From positions 124,001 to 188,000 of the forward strand of contig NZ_BEWP01000007.1 in assembly GCF_002723995.1 (NCBI RefSeq): a stretch of 64,000 bases of DNA, given 5' to 3'. Of the stretch, positions 19,102-31,166 are shown in pieces. The position numbers were made by a program, and so were the translations under genes. The stretch comes from Gluconobacter kondonii (GTDB lineage Bacteria; Pseudomonadota; Alphaproteobacteria; Acetobacterales; Acetobacteraceae). Numbering within the stretch: the stretch's first letter is position 1; each line of letters starts with the position of its first letter. The notes under the pieces were generated by a model, which searched no databases, had not been told where the DNA came from, and worked only from the letters and a program-made list of their open reading frames with translations.

Positions 19102-19473
19102 TTACTTCGGACGCTTCGCGCCATACAGCGAACGACGCTGACGACGCTTGGCGAGACCCTGTGTATCAAGCACACCACGCAGGATGTGATAACGGACGCC
19201 AGGAAGATCCTTCACGCGGCCACCACGGATCAGAACAACACTGTGTTCCTGAAGGTTATGACCTTCACCCGGAATGTAGCTCACGACCTCATACCCGTTG
19301 GTCAGACGCACCTTGGCGACCTTACGCAGAGCGGAGTTCGGCTTCTTCGGCGTTACGGTATACACACGCGTGCAAACGCCGCGCTTCTGCGGGCAGCCCT
19401 GCAGTGCGGGGACCTTGTTCCGCTTTGCGGCCGGCTCACGGCCGTTCGCGATCAACTGGTTGATGGTCGGCAT
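19102..19473 (-). CDS. rpsL: 30S ribosomal protein S12
   Basis: The 123-residue product contains [20 protein letters not shown] and [18 protein letters not shown], the two loops in which streptomycin-resistance changes occur. Both conserved lysines are present, so the sequence looks streptomycin-sensitive at these sites. It is the first gene of the rpsL-rpsG-tuf group and has a good promoter about 250 bp upstream. Confidence 0.98.
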   Translation of the reverse strand: MPTINQLIANGREPAAKRNKVPALQGCPQKRGVCTRVYTVTPKKPNSALRKVAKVRLTNGYEVVSYIPGEGHNLQEHSVVLIRGGRVKDLPGVRYHILRGVLDTQGLAKRRQRRSLYGAKRPK

Positions 19474-19643
19474 GCGCCCTTCCCAATCCTTGTCCTATTT
19501 CAGACAGCAACATTGCTGTTCCTGTCGTGACATTTGTTCCAACCGACATGCGGTAGGACCGCCTGCCATTTCCACATCGTGAAAAGGAAACAGCCTGAAC
19601 TGTTCCCTTCTCTCTCCAGCGTGCGGCCTTGGCATTTTTCCCA

Positions 19644-19662
19644 AAGGGAAATTAGCGGCACC
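19644..19662 (-). promoter_or_regulatory. 19-nt motif shared with the rpsK-rpoA gap
   Basis: AAGGGAAATTAGCGGCACC (plus-strand reading) matches 4486-4504 at 18 of 19 positions. It lies in the transcribed rpsL leader, about 60 nt after the predicted transcription start. Confidence 0.4.
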
Positions 19663-19728
19663 GCATGCGATTCTTTAAACTTCGTCGGCTCTTTCAGCCT
19701 TCCGAGAAGGCATGTGCCGAGGGCGCGG

Positions 19729-19757
19729 AACCTACGAAGGGTTCGACGCCAAGTCAA
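19729..19757 (-). promoter_or_regulatory. Sigma-70-type promoter of the rpsL operon
   Basis: On the minus strand TTGACT (19752-19757), a 17-bp spacer and TAGGTT (19729-19734) fit the housekeeping consensus well. The inferred start near 19722 would give a leader of roughly 250 nt. Confidence 0.6.
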
Positions 19758-19775
19758 GTGGTTCAGCTGAAATGG

Positions 19776-19808
19776 CCCGATTCTGCACTGAAAGTTTCCA
19801 GAATCGGG
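19776..19808. repeat. Hairpin downstream of rpoC (distal)
   Basis: Perfect 10-bp arms CCCGATTCTG and CAGAATCGGG flank a 13-base loop. It is the second of two tandem stem-loops after rpoC. Confidence 0.55.
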
Positions 19809-19815
19809 ACGCGAT

Positions 19816-19844
19816 GATCCCCGCTTTCTTTAAAAGCGGGGATC
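19816..19844 (-). terminator. Probable rpoC terminator without a clear U-run
   Basis: Perfect 12-bp arms GATCCCCGCTTT and AAAGCGGGGATC flank a 5-base loop, seven bases after the rpoC stop. The following bases are not T-rich, so termination may be incomplete or may need another factor. Confidence 0.55.
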
Positions 19845-19850
19845 GCGTTT

Positions 19851-22800
19851 TCATTCCGCCGCGTCTTCGACAGCTGTCTGCGACGTTCCACCAACACGCT
19901 GACGGTCCTGAGTGGCCGCGATGCCCCGCAGACGGTTCATCACACTGCCCGTTCCTGCCGGGATCAGACGTCCGACAATCACGTTCTCCTTAAGACCGTT
20001 GAGGGTGTCGACCTTACCCGACGTTGCCGCATCCGTGAGGACGCGTGTCGTCTCCTGGAAGGAGGCCGCAGAGATGAAGGACTGCGTCTGCAACGAGGCC
20101 TTTGTGATGCCTTGCAGAACCGGCATGGCCTTCGCAGGCGTATCCCCGTTCTCAAGCAAACGCTGGTTTTCACCCTCGTACTCGATACGATCCACCGTCT
20201 CGCCGATCAGATAGGTCGAATCACCCGGCTCGAGGATTTCCACCTTCTGCAGCATCTGACGAACAATGACTTCGATATGCTTGTCATTGATCTTCACGCC
20301 CTGCAGTCGATAGACGTCCTGGATTTCGTTGACGAGATAATCAGACAGAGCCTCGACACCCATAACCTTGAGAATGTCATGCGGCACGCGCGGACCGTCG
20401 ACCAGCGGATCGCCCTTCTGGACGAAGTCGCCTTCCTGAACGGAAACGTGCTTACCCTTCGGGATCAGGTACTGCGTCTCCTCACCTGTGTCGTCGTTCT
20501 TGACGATGACACAGCGCTTGGACTTGTAGTCCTTACCGAATTCAATACGCCCCTCGCCTTCGGCGATGATCGCATGATCCTTCGGACGACGCGCCTCGAA
20601 GAGTTCGGCCACACGCGGCAGACCACCCGTAATGTCACGCGTCTTGGACCCCTCGCGAGGAATACGGGCCAGCACGTCACCGGCATTGACCTCTGCTCCG
20701 TTCTCCACCGACAGAATACTGTCCGGCGAAAGGAAGTAGCGGGCATCGTTACCGTTGGCGAGTTTGACGACGTTTCCGGAAGCATCTTTGAGCTGCAGAC
20801 GCGGACGCAGGTCCACACCCTTTGCTGCCTGCTTGTAGTCAACGACGACCTTAGAACTCAGACCCGTGACTTCATCCATACGCTCGACGAGCGTGATACT
20901 GTCGATCAGGTCGAGATATTCGACCGTACCAGCCTGCTCGGTGATGATCGGCAGGGTGTACGGGTCCCACTCGGCCATCTTCTGGGTCCGCGTCACCGCT
21001 TCACCTTCAGAGACCATCAGACGCGCACCGTAAGGTACACGATAGCGGGCACGCTCCACACCGTTCTCGTCGGTCAGCAGGATTTCGCAGTTACGCGACA
21101 TCACAACCAGAACCTTCTGCGAGTTCTCGACGACGTTCCGGTTCTTGATCGTCACGATACCATCGCGCGAGGCTTCAACCATCGACTGCTCGGCGCCACG
21201 CGTTGCTGCACCACCAATATGGAAGGTACGCATCGTCAGCTGGGTGCCCGGCTCACCGATGGACTGTGCAGCGATAACGCCGACAGCTTCACCGATATTG
21301 ACCGGCGTACCGCGCGCCAGATCGCGACCGTAGCAGTGGCCACAGATTCCGACGCGGCTGTCGCAGGTCAGAACGGAGCGGATATCAACGCTTTCCACGC
21401 CCGCCTTCTCGATGAGTTCAGCTTCAGCTTCCTCAATCAGCGTGTTACGCGGCAGGATGACATCCTGCGTGACCGGGTGCAGCACATCCTTGGACAGGGT
21501 ACGGCCCAGAATACGCTCGGACAGTGAGGAAACAACCTCGCCGCTATCCATGACAGCGCGAACCGTCAGACCGCGTTCCGTACCGCAATCCGGCTCGACG
21601 ATGATGCAGTCCTGTGCCACGTCAACCAGACGACGGGTCAGGTAACCCGAGTTCGCCGTCTTCAGCGCCGTATCCGCAAGACCCTTACGGGCACCGTGGC
21701 TGGACGTAAAGTAATCGAGAACCGAGAGACCTTCTTTGAAGTTCGCGATAATCGGCTGCTCGATAATCTCGCCCGAAGGCTTCACCATCAGGCCGCGCAT
21801 ACCGGCGAGCTGCTTCATCTGGGCCGGCGACCCACGGGCACCGGAGTGGCTCATCATCCAGACCGAGTTCGTCGGCTTGCCAATGACCTGCTTGGAGATC
21901 TCCTTGAGCATCGCAGCCTGGACTTCGTCCGTGCAGCGTGACCAGGCATCGACCACCTTGTTGTAGCGCTCGCCAGCCGTGATCAGACCGTCCTGATACT
22001 GCTGTTCGAACTCCTTGACTTCTTCCGACGTCTTGCCGACCAGCGTTGCCTTGGCATCCGGAATGATCATGTCATCCTTGCCGAAGGAAATACCGGCGCG
22101 AGCAGCGTGACGGAAACCAAGCCCCATCAGGCGGTCGCAGAAAATCACCGCTTCCTTCTGACCACAGTGACGATAGACCGTGTCGATCACGTCGGACACG
22201 TTCTTCTTCGTCAGCTGCTTGTTGATCAGGCTGAACGGGATGGCCTGATGCTTCGGCAGGATCTGCGCGATCAGGGCGCGACCCGGCGTCGTGACGATCG
22301 TCTGACGAACGGACTTGCCGTCAGCGTCAATCGTCGCCAGACGCAGACGGATCTTGTCATGCAGCTTGAGCGAGCCGGAAAGCATGGCGCTTTCGATTTC
22401 GGCAACATCCGAATAAGCCGGCGGAGCAGCCGTGACGACCTTACCATCCTTGATGACGGCATCATCCGGCGTCTCGCGGTATTCCGGAACCTCGAGGCTC
22501 AGGTAATACAGGCCCAGAACGATATCCTGAGACGGCACGATGATCGGCTTGCCGTTCGCGGGGCTAAGGATGTTGTTCGTGGACATCATCAGAACGCGAG
22601 CTTCAAGCTGGGCTTCAAGCGACAGCGGCACGTGAACGGCCATCTGATCGCCGTCGAAGTCGGCATTGAACGCGGTGCAGACCAGCGGATGAAGCTGGAT
22701 GGCCTTGCCTTCGATCAGCGTCGGCTCGAACGCCTGAATACCCAGACGATGAAGCGTCGGCGCGCGGTTCAACATGACCGGATGCTCGCGGATCACCTCT

Positions 22801-24170
22801 TCAAGGATATCCCAAACTTCCGGACGCTCTTTTTCCACCATGCGCTTTGCAGCCTTGATGGTGGTGGCGTGACCATACTTCTCAAGCTTCGAGTAGATGA
22901 ACGGCTTGAACAGCTCAAGCGCCATCTTCTTCGGAAGACCGCACTGATGCAGCTTCAGTTCCGGACCAACCACAATGACCGAACGACCAGAGTAATCGAC
23001 ACGCTTTCCGAGCAGGTTCTGACGGAAACGTCCCTGCTTGCCCTTCAGCATGTCGGACAGCGACTTCAGCGGACGCTTGTTGGCGCCCGTGATGGCGCGG
23101 CCACGACGTCCGTTATCGAAGAGGGCGTCGACAGCTTCCTGCAGCATGCGCTTTTCGTTGCGGACAATGATATCCGGCGCACGCAGTTCAATCAGCCGCT
23201 TCAGACGGTTGTTACGGTTGATGACGCGACGGTACAGGTCGTTCAGATCGGACGTTGCGAAGCGACCACCATCGAGCGGTACCAGCGGACGCAGTTCCGG
23301 CGGAATAACCGGTACGATGTCCATGATCATCCAGTCCGGACGCGAACCGCTTTCCACGAAGGCTTCGACCAGCTTCAGGCGCTTGACCAGCTTCTTGCGA
23401 GCAGCTTCCGACGTGGCCTTGCGCAGCTTTTTGCGCATCATGGTCTTTTCGGAATCGCCTTCCATGACTTCAGCGTCATAGTCGAACGGATCCGGCAGGC
23501 CTTTTTCCTTTGCCGCAAGGCTCAGGTCGCGTTCCTGATCATTCGGGATGCCCCAGTCATAGCTGGAAAGCGCGCGCTTGATGGCTTCTGCACCAATTCC
23601 GACGTCGATACCGGCGTCCGGATATTCATCCAGCAGGTCTTCGCAGCGGATTTCGTCCAGCAGATACTGGTCGCGCTTCTTGCCGTTCTTATAAGAGTCG
23701 ATCTGATCGGATTCACAGACGCCCTTGTCGAGAATTAGGAATTTCTCGAAATACAGAACCGGCTCGACGTCCTTGAGCGGCAGATCCAGCATGGTCGCGA
23801 TACGACTCGGCAGCGACTTCAGGAACCAGATATGGGCGACAGGCGAAGCCAGTTCGATATGGCCCATGCGCTCGCGACGCACTTTGGCCAGCGTGACTTC
23901 AACGCCACATTTTTCGCAGACAATGCCACGGAACTTCATCCGCTTGTACTTGCCGCAGAGGCATTCGTAATCCTTGATCGGGCCAAAGATACGCGCACAG
24001 AACAGGCCGTCACGCTCGGGTTTGAACGTCCGGTAGTTAATGGTCTCCGGCTTCTTGATTTCGCCGTAAGACCAGGACCGCACCTGCTCGCTGGATGCAA
24101 GCTGGATCTTGATCTGGTCGAAGGTCACCGACTGGCCGGTCTGACCCAGGATCTTCATGAGTTCGTTCAT
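19851..24170 (-). CDS. rpoC: DNA-directed RNA polymerase subunit beta'
   Basis: The 1439-residue product carries the N-terminal zinc ribbon ([20 protein letters not shown]), the catalytic [12 protein letters not shown] with the three Mg-binding aspartates, the bridge-helix and trigger-loop region ([12 protein letters not shown]) and the second zinc site ([13 protein letters not shown]). Length fits alphaproteobacteria. The start [13 protein letters not shown] is at 24170; the longer frame begins with a TTG in the upstream GGGG site. It follows rpoB after 80 bp with a bulged hairpin. Confidence 0.98.
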   Translation of the reverse strand: MNELMKILGQTGQSVTFDQIKIQLASSEQVRSWSYGEIKKPETINYRTFKPERDGLFCARIFGPIKDYECLCGKYKRMKFRGIVCEKCGVEVTLAKVRRERMGHIELASPVAHIWFLKSLPSRIATMLDLPLKDVEPVLYFEKFLILDKGVCESDQIDSYKNGKKRDQYLLDEIRCEDLLDEYPDAGIDVGIGAEAIKRALSSYDWGIPNDQERDLSLAAKEKGLPDPFDYDAEVMEGDSEKTMMRKKLRKATSEAARKKLVKRLKLVEAFVESGSRPDWMIMDIVPVIPPELRPLVPLDGGRFATSDLNDLYRRVINRNNRLKRLIELRAPDIIVRNEKRMLQEAVDALFDNGRRGRAITGANKRPLKSLSDMLKGKQGRFRQNLLGKRVDYSGRSVIVVGPELKLHQCGLPKKMALELFKPFIYSKLEKYGHATTIKAAKRMVEKERPEVWDILEEVIREHPVMLNRAPTLHRLGIQAFEPTLIEGKAIQLHPLVCTAFNADFDGDQMAVHVPLSLEAQLEARVLMMSTNNILSPANGKPIIVPSQDIVLGLYYLSLEVPEYRETPDDAVIKDGKVVTAAPPAYSDVAEIESAMLSGSLKLHDKIRLRLATIDADGKSVRQTIVTTPGRALIAQILPKHQAIPFSLINKQLTKKNVSDVIDTVYRHCGQKEAVIFCDRLMGLGFRHAARAGISFGKDDMIIPDAKATLVGKTSEEVKEFEQQYQDGLITAGERYNKVVDAWSRCTDEVQAAMLKEISKQVIGKPTNSVWMMSHSGARGSPAQMKQLAGMRGLMVKPSGEIIEQPIIANFKEGLSVLDYFTSSHGARKGLADTALKTANSGYLTRRLVDVAQDCIIVEPDCGTERGLTVRAVMDSGEVVSSLSERILGRTLSKDVLHPVTQDVILPRNTLIEEAEAELIEKAGVESVDIRSVLTCDSRVGICGHCYGRDLARGTPVNIGEAVGVIAAQSIGEPGTQLTMRTFHIGGAATRGAEQSMVEASRDGIVTIKNRNVVENSQKVLVVMSRNCEILLTDENGVERARYRVPYGARLMVSEGEAVTRTQKMAEWDPYTLPIITEQAGTVEYLDLIDSITLVERMDEVTGLSSKVVVDYKQAAKGVDLRPRLQLKDASGNVVKLANGNDARYFLSPDSILSVENGAEVNAGDVLARIPREGSKTRDITGGLPRVAELFEARRPKDHAIIAEGEGRIEFGKDYKSKRCVIVKNDDTGEETQYLIPKGKHVSVQEGDFVQKGDPLVDGPRVPHDILKVMGVEALSDYLVNEIQDVYRLQGVKINDKHIEVIVRQMLQKVEILEPGDSTYLIGETVDRIEYEGENQRLLENGDTPAKAMPVLQGITKASLQTQSFISAASFQETTRVLTDAATSGKVDTLNGLKENVIVGRLIPAGTGSVMNRLRGIAATQDRQRVGGTSQTAVEDAAE

Positions 24171-24186
24171 GCGCCGAAACCCCAAT

Positions 24187-24211
24187 GTGTTCCGCGGCGT
24201 ACCGCGGACAC
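24187..24211. repeat. Hairpin in the rpoB-rpoC gap
   Basis: GTGTTCCGCGG-CGTA-CCGCGGACAC is a 10-bp stem with one bulged T. Confidence 0.5.
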
Positions 24212-24250
24212 TTTAAAAATGAACCGTAGCGAGAAGGAGGGAGCGGACAA

Positions 24251-27200
24251 TTAAAGCCCACTCTGCTCGAGTTCGACATTCAGGCCGAGAGACTTCAGTT
24301 CCTTGATCAGAACGTTGAAGCTCTCCGGAATACCGGCTTCGAAATCGTCCTGCTCGCGAACGATTGCCTCGTAGACCTTGGTACGGCCGGACACGTCATC
24401 CGACTTCACCGTCAGCATTTCCTGCAGCGTGTAAGCTGCACCATATGCTTCAAGGGCCCACACTTCCATTTCACCAAAGCGCTGACCACCGAACTGCGCT
24501 TTACCACCCAGCGGCTGCTGCGTGACGAGTGAGTAAGGACCGATCGAACGGGCATGGATCTTGTCGTCGACAAGGTGATGCAGCTTCAGCATGTAAATGT
24601 AGCCGACCGTCGTCTGACGTTCGAACAGCTCACCCGTACGGCCGTCAATCAGCTGCGACTGCCCGGACTTGTTGACACCTGCCTTCTCGAGCATCTCTTC
24701 GATGTCGGGAATGGAAGCACCATCAAATACCGGCGTTGCGATCGGAAGGCCCTTGCGAAGGTTGTTCGCAAGCTCGATCAGCTGCTCGTTCGGCAGGGTC
24801 GTGATGTCGTCATTATAGACCACATCGCCATAGACCTCACGCAGACGGTCGAGCAGCTCCTGCTTGCGCTCACCAGTACGCTGATACTCGTCCACCATGT
24901 CGCCGATGCTTGCACCGATATTGGCACAGGCCCAGCCCAGATGGGTTTCGAGGATCTGCCCGATGTTCATGCGCGACGGCACACCCAGCGGATTCAGAAC
25001 GATGTCAACGGCCTGCCCGTTCTCAAGGAACGGCATGTCCTCGACGGGAACGACGCGGGAGACCACACCCTTGTTACCGTGACGACCGGCCATCTTGTCA
25101 CCCGGCTGAAGCTTGCGCTTCACGGCAACGAAGACCTTGACCATCTTCATCACACCAGGCGGCAGCTCGTCACCGCGCTGCAGCTTCTCGACCTTACTGT
25201 CGAAACGTGCATCAATCCGGCGAGTCGCTTCCTTGAACTCACCACGCAGCTTCTCGAGCTCCGCCATGACATCATCGGACGTGACGGTGATGCTGGCCCA
25301 GGTCGCGCGATGATGCTCGTCCAGAACCTCTTCCGTAATCGGTGTACCCGAACGGAGCCCCTTGAAGCCGGCACCAGCCGTCTGACCAACCAGACGTTCG
25401 CGCAGACGATTGTAGAAGCTGCGTTCCTGAATACCACGCTCGTCGTCACGGTCCTTCGTGAGGCGCTCGATCTCGGCACGCTCGATCGCCATGGCGCGCT
25501 CGTCCTTGTCCACGCCACGGCGGGAGAAGACGCGGACGTCAACGATCGTGCCGGTCGTACCGGGCGGCAGCTTCAGGGACGTGTCACGAACGTCGGAAGC
25601 CTTTTCACCAAAGATGGCGCGCAGAAGCTTTTCTTCCGGCGTCATCGGGCTTTCGCCCTTCGGCGTCACCTTACCGACAAGAATATCACCCGGATTCACT
25701 TCGGCGCCGACATACACAATACCGGCTTCGTCGAGGTTGCGCAGAGCTTCCTCGCCGACATTCGGAATGTCGCGCGTGATTTCTTCCTGACCCAACTTCG
25801 TATCACGGGCCATGACTTCAAATTCTTCGATATGGATCGAAGTGAAGACGTCATCACGGGCGATACGCTCGGAGATCAGAATGGAATCTTCAAAGTTGTA
25901 ACCGTTCCAAGGCATGAACGCGACGAGCACGTTACGACCCAGAGCCAGTTCACCAAGCTCGGTGGACGGACCATCGGCAATGATATCGCCAGCATGAACC
26001 GTATCACCAACCTTCACCAGCGGGCGCTGGTTGATGCAGGTGGACTGGTTGGAACGCATGTACTTGCGCAGACGATAGATATCGACACCCTGCGTAGCGC
26101 CTGCTTCGTCCGTTGCCCGAACGACGATACGTGCACCATCGATCTGGTCGATTACACCGCGACGCTTGGCAACGATGGTGGCGCCGGAATCATGCGCAAC
26201 AGCGGCTTCCATGCCTGTACCGACAAGCGGGGCGTCAGCCTTCACCAGCGGCACAGCCTGACGCTGCATGTTCGCGCCCATCAGTGCACGGTTGGCGTCA
26301 TCGTTCTCAAGGAACGGAATGAGCGCAGCGGCAACAGAGACAAGCTGCTTTGGCGAAACGTCACAGGCCGTGACCTGCTCCGGCGGGACAACGCGGAAGT
26401 CACCCGAACGACGGACAGAAACCAGTTCGTCCGTCAGGCGGCCCTGATCGTCCTGCTTTGCATCGGCCTGAGCGACAACGAGCTTTTCTTCCTCCATGGC
26501 GGAAAGATATTTCCAACCATCCTGAAGAACGCCCTCTTCCACCAGACGATACGGCGTCTCGATGAAGCCGTACTTGTTCACCTTGGCATAGGTCGACAGC
26601 GAGTTGATCAGACCGATGTTCGGGCCTTCAGGCGTCTCGATCGGGCAGATACGGCCATAATGCGTCGGGTGAACGTCACGGACTTCGAAGCCTGCGCGCT
26701 CGCGGGTCAGACCGCCCGGGCCAAGTGCCGAAAGACGACGCTTGTGCGTCACTTCGGAAAGCGGGTTCGTCTGATCCATGAACTGGCTGAGCTGCGAGGA
26801 ACCGAAGAACTCACGCACCGCAGCTGCAGCAGGCTTCGCGTTGATGAGGTCATGCGGCATGACCGTATCGATGTCTACGGAGCCCATACGCTCGCGGATG
26901 GCACGCTCCATGCGGAGCAGACCAACGCGATACTGGTTTTCCATCAGTTCGCCGACAGAGCGGACACGACGGTTACCGAGATTGTCGATATCGTCGATCT
27001 GGCCGCGACCATCCTTCAGCTCGCACATGATCTTGATCGTGCGCAGAATGTCTTCCTTGCGCAGGACACGCAGGGTGTCAGGCGCATCCACATCAAGACG
27101 CATGTTCATCTTCACACGACCGACCGCGGAAAGATCGTAGCGGCCCTGATCGAAGAACAGTCCACGGAACATGGCTTCAGCCGTTTCCTTGGTCGGCGGC

Positions 27201-28423
27201 TCACCGGGGCGCATGATACGATAGATATCGATCAGGGCTTCATCACGGCAACTGTTCTTGTCAGCAGACAGCGTGTTGCGGATCCAAGGGCCGTGCGAAC
27301 CATCAACGGACAGGAGCGGAAGCTCCGTAATGCCCATCTCTTCAAGCGCTGCCAGACGGTCTTCGGTCAGTTCTTCACCCGCTTCGCCGTAAATCTCGCC
27401 TGTATTCTCGTTCACGAGATCATAGGCAAGGAAACGGCCAAGAATATCGAGACGACCAACCTGCACAACGCGGGTCTTCTCGGCGATCTTGCGAACCATG
27501 CGCGCGGTCAGCTTCGCATCGGCTTCGGCAACCACCTCACCCGTATCGGCATCGACCAGCGGGCTGAGCAGCTTCAGGCCGCGGAAAGCATCGGGATCAA
27601 ACGGACGAGCCCACTCGCCACCCAGACGGGTGAAAGGAACGGTCTGGTAGAAATAGGACAGGATTTCATCCTGATCCATTCCACGGATATCGAGCCCTTC
27701 GACATCACCGCCTTCGACGATCTTCTGCTCACGCTGCGCGAGGTAGTTTGCACCTTCAAGCGCATAAAGAAGCGTCGTGACCGGCAGCTTGCGCTTACGG
27801 TCGATACGGACATAGATCAGATCCTTGGCATCGAATTCAAAGTCGAGCCAGGAGCCACGATACGGAATAACGCGGGCGGCAAAGAGATACTTACCCGAAG
27901 AATGCGTCTTGCCTTTGTCGTGATCGAAGAACACGCCCGGGCTACGATGCATCTGGGAGACAATGACACGCTCGGTGCCATTGATGATGAAGGTGCCGTT
28001 ATCGGTCATGAGCGGCATGTCGCCCATGTAAACCGGCTGTTCCTTCATATCGTGGATCGAGCGCGAACCAGTGTCCTCGTCGATATCCCACGTCGTCAGA
28101 CGGAGAATGACCTTCAGCGGCGCTGCATAGGTCAGACCACGCTGGATGCACTCTTCAACATCATATTTCGGATCTTCGAATTCGTAGGACATGAAGTCCA
28201 GACGGCCGCGACCCGCGAAATCGTTGATCGGAAACACCGAACGGAAGACTTCCTGAAGGCCGGCATCCTGCCGGCTGTCAGGGCTTACGTTCATTTGCAG
28301 GAATGCCTCATAGGAGGCGCGCTGCACGTCGATCAAATTGGGCATCGGCGCAATTTCGGGAATACGCCCGAAACTTTTGCGGATCCTTTTGCGTCCCGTG
28401 AACGATTTGGTGATCGCGTTCAT
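24251..28423 (-). CDS. rpoB: DNA-directed RNA polymerase subunit beta
   Basis: The 1390-residue product begins [20 protein letters not shown]. The rifampicin cluster reads [20 protein letters not shown] followed by [14 protein letters not shown]; the positions equal to E. coli Asp516, His526 and Ser531 are wild type, so a sensitive form is expected. [12 protein letters not shown] and the C-terminal [15 protein letters not shown] are present. The start at 28423 has GGGCAGAAGAG upstream; an open frame continues 57 codons further but lacks family similarity. It is preceded by rplL with a hairpin-rich 240-bp gap, the usual site of the rplL-rpoB attenuator. Confidence 0.98.
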   Translation of the reverse strand: MNAITKSFTGRKRIRKSFGRIPEIAPMPNLIDVQRASYEAFLQMNVSPDSRQDAGLQEVFRSVFPINDFAGRGRLDFMSYEFEDPKYDVEECIQRGLTYAAPLKVILRLTTWDIDEDTGSRSIHDMKEQPVYMGDMPLMTDNGTFIINGTERVIVSQMHRSPGVFFDHDKGKTHSSGKYLFAARVIPYRGSWLDFEFDAKDLIYVRIDRKRKLPVTTLLYALEGANYLAQREQKIVEGGDVEGLDIRGMDQDEILSYFYQTVPFTRLGGEWARPFDPDAFRGLKLLSPLVDADTGEVVAEADAKLTARMVRKIAEKTRVVQVGRLDILGRFLAYDLVNENTGEIYGEAGEELTEDRLAALEEMGITELPLLSVDGSHGPWIRNTLSADKNSCRDEALIDIYRIMRPGEPPTKETAEAMFRGLFFDQGRYDLSAVGRVKMNMRLDVDAPDTLRVLRKEDILRTIKIMCELKDGRGQIDDIDNLGNRRVRSVGELMENQYRVGLLRMERAIRERMGSVDIDTVMPHDLINAKPAAAAVREFFGSSQLSQFMDQTNPLSEVTHKRRLSALGPGGLTRERAGFEVRDVHPTHYGRICPIETPEGPNIGLINSLSTYAKVNKYGFIETPYRLVEEGVLQDGWKYLSAMEEEKLVVAQADAKQDDQGRLTDELVSVRRSGDFRVVPPEQVTACDVSPKQLVSVAAALIPFLENDDANRALMGANMQRQAVPLVKADAPLVGTGMEAAVAHDSGATIVAKRRGVIDQIDGARIVVRATDEAGATQGVDIYRLRKYMRSNQSTCINQRPLVKVGDTVHAGDIIADGPSTELGELALGRNVLVAFMPWNGYNFEDSILISERIARDDVFTSIHIEEFEVMARDTKLGQEEITRDIPNVGEEALRNLDEAGIVYVGAEVNPGDILVGKVTPKGESPMTPEEKLLRAIFGEKASDVRDTSLKLPPGTTGTIVDVRVFSRRGVDKDERAMAIERAEIERLTKDRDDERGIQERSFYNRLRERLVGQTAGAGFKGLRSGTPITEEVLDEHHRATWASITVTSDDVMAELEKLRGEFKEATRRIDARFDSKVEKLQRGDELPPGVMKMVKVFVAVKRKLQPGDKMAGRHGNKGVVSRVVPVEDMPFLENGQAVDIVLNPLGVPSRMNIGQILETHLGWACANIGASIGDMVDEYQRTGERKQELLDRLREVYGDVVYNDDITTLPNEQLIELANNLRKGLPIATPVFDGASIPDIEEMLEKAGVNKSGQSQLIDGRTGELFERQTTVGYIYMLKLHHLVDDKIHARSIGPYSLVTQQPLGGKAQFGGQRFGEMEVWALEAYGAAYTLQEMLTVKSDDVSGRTKVYEAIVREQDDFEAGIPESFNVLIKELKSLGLNVELEQSGL

Positions 28424-28579
28424 CTCTTCTGCCCTCTGCACCAGACCTTCGAGTCGCCCGTAAACTGCGCTGGAGAACTGGCTCCTGCATTGCGGACGAC
28501 CGGAACGACCGGCCATTATGAAATTTTCAGTACGTGGCGAGCCGCGCACTATACGCCTCTTCCGCTCCAACGGCAAATC

Positions 28580-28607
28580 GGGCGGGAACCGCATGCGATC
28601 CCCGCCC
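28580..28607. repeat. Hairpin in the rplL-rpoB gap, distal
   Basis: Arms GGGCGGG and CCCGCCC enclose a GCATGC palindrome. With the hairpin at 28627-28650 it could form the partial terminator expected between rplL and rpoB. Confidence 0.5.
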
Positions 28608-28626
28608 CATCTGTCTGCCAGGCAGT

Positions 28627-28650
28627 GGCTGCGACGCGAACGACGCAGCC
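28627..28650. repeat. Hairpin just after rplL
   Basis: Arms GGCTGCG and CGCAGCC flank an inner CG-CGAA-CG stem, 13 bases after the rplL stop. It is a likely attenuator element, by analogy with E. coli. Confidence 0.5.
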
Positions 28651-28663
28651 CGAAATCAGTAGA

Positions 28664-29038
<375 letters not shown>

Positions 29039-29105
29039 GGTCTTATCCTAAATAGATGTACTGTTGATCAGGTTCAGGCCTACGCCGCAGCGCAGACCAT
29101 CATTC

Positions 29106-29630
29106 TCAGGCGGCTTCTGCTTCGCCGGCCTTGGCATAGGCACCAAGAACACGAGCAAGCTGGCCAGCCGGCGCCTGGACAACGCCTGCGATACGCGTTG
29201 CGGGGGTATTGATCATACCCACCAGCTTCGCACGCAGCTCGTCCAGCGACGGCAGCTCGGCGAGGGCCTTGACTCCGTCGACGCCAAGCGTCTGGGAACC
29301 CAAGGCGCCACCAAGCACCACCAGTTTGTCATTCGTCTTGGCGAACTCGACGATCACCTTCGCCACCGATGCCGGGTCCTCGGACCACGCAAGCGCGGTC
29401 GGTCCCTTGAGCAGCGGCGCGATGCCGTCGAATTGGGTCCCATCCAGAGCGCGGCTGGCCAGCCGGTTCTTCGCAACCTTGTATGTCGCTCCTGCCGCAC
29501 GAATGCGTCGACGCAGTTCCGTCACATCGGCAACCGTCAGACCCTTGTTCTGGGTGACGACAACCATGGACGTGCTGCCAAACACATCGGCGAGGAACTC
29601 AACAAAGGCCCGTTTTTCCGTACGGTCCAA
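29106..29630 (-). CDS. rplJ: 50S ribosomal protein L10
   Basis: The 174-residue product starts [19 protein letters not shown] and has [19 protein letters not shown] and a C-terminal helix ([14 protein letters not shown]) that carries L7/L12 dimers. In E. coli the L10-L12 complex represses its own mRNA at the rplJ leader; a 305-bp upstream gap offers room for the same. Confidence 0.97.
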   Translation of the reverse strand: MDRTEKRAFVEFLADVFGSTSMVVVTQNKGLTVADVTELRRRIRAAGATYKVAKNRLASRALDGTQFDGIAPLLKGPTALAWSEDPASVAKVIVEFAKTNDKLVVLGGALGSQTLGVDGVKALAELPSLDELRAKLVGMINTPATRIAGVVQAPAGQLARVLGAYAKAGEAEAA

Positions 29631-29935
29631 AACCTGTCTCCTCGTCAGTCCGACTTGCGCCGGACCAGGTTACCCATGGAGTTGGCTTTTCCAAACCTTC
29701 TCCGCTCGCCTGTCCACAGAAGTGAGCGAACCCAGCACATCGCAGCAGAGCCACTGAATACTGTCGCCCCGTCTGACGCCCGCGATTTCGAAAAATCCTT
29801 AAGGACCAGAAGGCCCACGTGCGGTCTTGGACAGGTTTGGAAACGACCCGCGAACAGGCCGTCCCTCAGCCATCACACCCTAAAGCGTGACGTCATTTCG
29901 TGGAGGTCTTTCCCAGAAGGAAGACCTCATGTCAA
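29631..29935 (-). other. rplA-rplJ intergenic leader region
   Basis: These 305 bp have no gene. A hairpin with arms GAGGTCTT(T)CC and GGAAGACCTC sits at 29903-29928, seven bases after the rplA stop, and may limit read-through. The rest would be the rplJ leader. I could not identify the L10-binding fold or a clear promoter by eye. Confidence 0.5.
29903..29928. repeat. Hairpin after rplA
   Basis: A 10-bp stem with one bulged T and a CAGAA loop. No T-run follows on the transcribed strand; an attenuator or processing site is likely. Confidence 0.5.
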
Positions 29936-30628
29936 TCAGGCTTCGAAGCTCGAAACGTCAACGCGAACGCCCGGACCCATCGTGGAAGACAGAGCTGCCT
30001 TCTTCAGATACGTTCCCTTGGCACCCGTCGGGCGAGCCTTCTGAACGGCATCGACCAGAGCGTTGATGTTCTCAACCAGCTTGGCTTCGTCGAAAGACGC
30101 CTTGCCAACACCTGCATGGATGATACCGGCCTTCTCGGCGCGGTATTCAACCTGACCGGACTTGGCTGCCGTGATGGCACCCTTAACGTCCATGGTCACC
30201 GTGCCGAGACGCGGGTTCGGCATCAGACCACGCGGGCCGAGGATCTTACCCAGACGACCCACGAGAGCCATCATGTCCGGTGTTGCGATGCAGCGGTCGA
30301 AGTTGATTTCGCCAGCCTGGATCTTTTCAGCCAGATCTTCCGCACCGACGACTTCCGCACCAGCGGCAAGAGCTTCTTCAGCCTTCGGGCCACGGGCGAA
30401 CACGCCAACGCGCAGAGTTTTACCCGTGCCGTTCGGCAGGGAGATCAGACCACGGACCATCTGGTCGGCGTGACGCGGATCGATGCCGAGGTTCAGCGAG
30501 ATTTCAATCGTCTCGTCGAACTTTGCCTTAGCGTTGCTCTTCACCAGAGCCACAGCCTCGGTCAGGCCGTACGGCTTGTTACGCTCGACAGTTGCCTGCG
30601 CGGCGTTCAGACGCTTGTTCTTGGCCAT
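29936..30628 (-). CDS. rplA: 50S ribosomal protein L1
   Basis: The 230-residue product shows [20 protein letters not shown], the signature [20 protein letters not shown], and a C-terminal [11 protein letters not shown]1 forms the mobile stalk at the E site and in E. coli represses rplK-rplA translation. It starts four bases after rplK. Confidence 0.98.
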   Translation of the reverse strand: MAKNKRLNAAQATVERNKPYGLTEAVALVKSNAKAKFDETIEISLNLGIDPRHADQMVRGLISLPNGTGKTLRVGVFARGPKAEEALAAGAEVVGAEDLAEKIQAGEINFDRCIATPDMMALVGRLGKILGPRGLMPNPRLGTVTMDVKGAITAAKSGQVEYRAEKAGIIHAGVGKASFDEAKLVENINALVDAVQKARPTGAKGTYLKKAALSSTMGPGVRVDVSSFEA

Positions 30629-30632
30629 GGGA

Positions 30633-31067
30633 TCAGCCCTCCACCACGTTCAGGCCCATCGACTTGGCGGAACCGGCGAGCATACGCACGGCGCCATCAA
30701 TGTCGTTGGCATTCATGTCCTTGAACTTCTCTGCTGCGATTTCGCGGAGCTGAGTTGTCGTCACGGAACCGACTGCGGCGGACTTACCGACCGTCTGGCT
30801 GCCCTTGGAAATCTTGGCAGCCTTCAGCAGGAAGTACGTGTTCGGCGGCGTCTTCGTCACGAAGGAGAAGGTGCGATCCGCATAGGCGGTGATGACCACC
30901 GGGATCGGCATGCCGGGCTCGAGCTGCTGGGTCTTGGCGTTGAACTCCTTGCAGAACTGCATGATGTTCAGGCCGCGCTGACCCAGAGCCGGACCAACCG
31001 GCGGAGAAGGATTGGCTTTACCAGCCGGGATCTGAAGCTTGATGTAGCCAACGATTTTTTTGGCCAT
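30633..31067 (-). CDS. rplK: 50S ribosomal protein L11
   Basis: The 144-residue product starts [20 protein letters not shown] and includes [20 protein letters not shown] and [14 protein letters not shown]-type text, with the thiostrepton and stringent-response proline-rich region. It is first in the rplKAJL-rpoBC run. Upstream lies an efflux gene rather than nusG. The longer frame starts 14 codons earlier without family support. Confidence 0.97.
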   Translation of the reverse strand: MAKKIVGYIKLQIPAGKANPSPPVGPALGQRGLNIMQFCKEFNAKTQQLEPGMPIPVVITAYADRTFSFVTKTPPNTYFLLKAAKISKGSQTVGKSAAVGSVTTTQLREIAAEKFKDMNANDIDGAVRMLAGSAKSMGLNVVEG

Positions 31068-31095
31068 ATCCGGGACTCCCCTGTTTGTCGTTCCC

Positions 31096-31107
31096 GAACC
31101 GCGGTTC
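31096..31107. promoter_or_regulatory. 12-bp perfect palindrome upstream of rplK
   Basis: GAACCGCGGTTC is self-complementary over 12 bases, 29 bp before the rplK ATG. A CCGCCTC..GAGGCGG pair (31124-31153) lies just beyond it and may help terminate the efflux operon. Confidence 0.35.
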
Positions 31108-31166
31108 AACGGAGTCGGCCATGCCGCCTCCTCCCGCGTTCGAAGTGAGGCGGACCCCTAGACCAG

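Larger units (their letters stand above)
19474..19850. other. rpoC-rpsL intergenic region
   Basis: These 377 bp hold no gene. Contents: the rpsL promoter (19729-19757), a long leader with the 19-nt motif shared with rpoA (19644-19662), and two tandem hairpins just after rpoC (19776-19808 and 19816-19844). Confidence 0.7.

Noticed and set aside
20112-23738. Several plus-strand open frames of 470-540 codons opposite rpoC
   Set aside because: Antisense shadows of rpoC with no recognisable domains.
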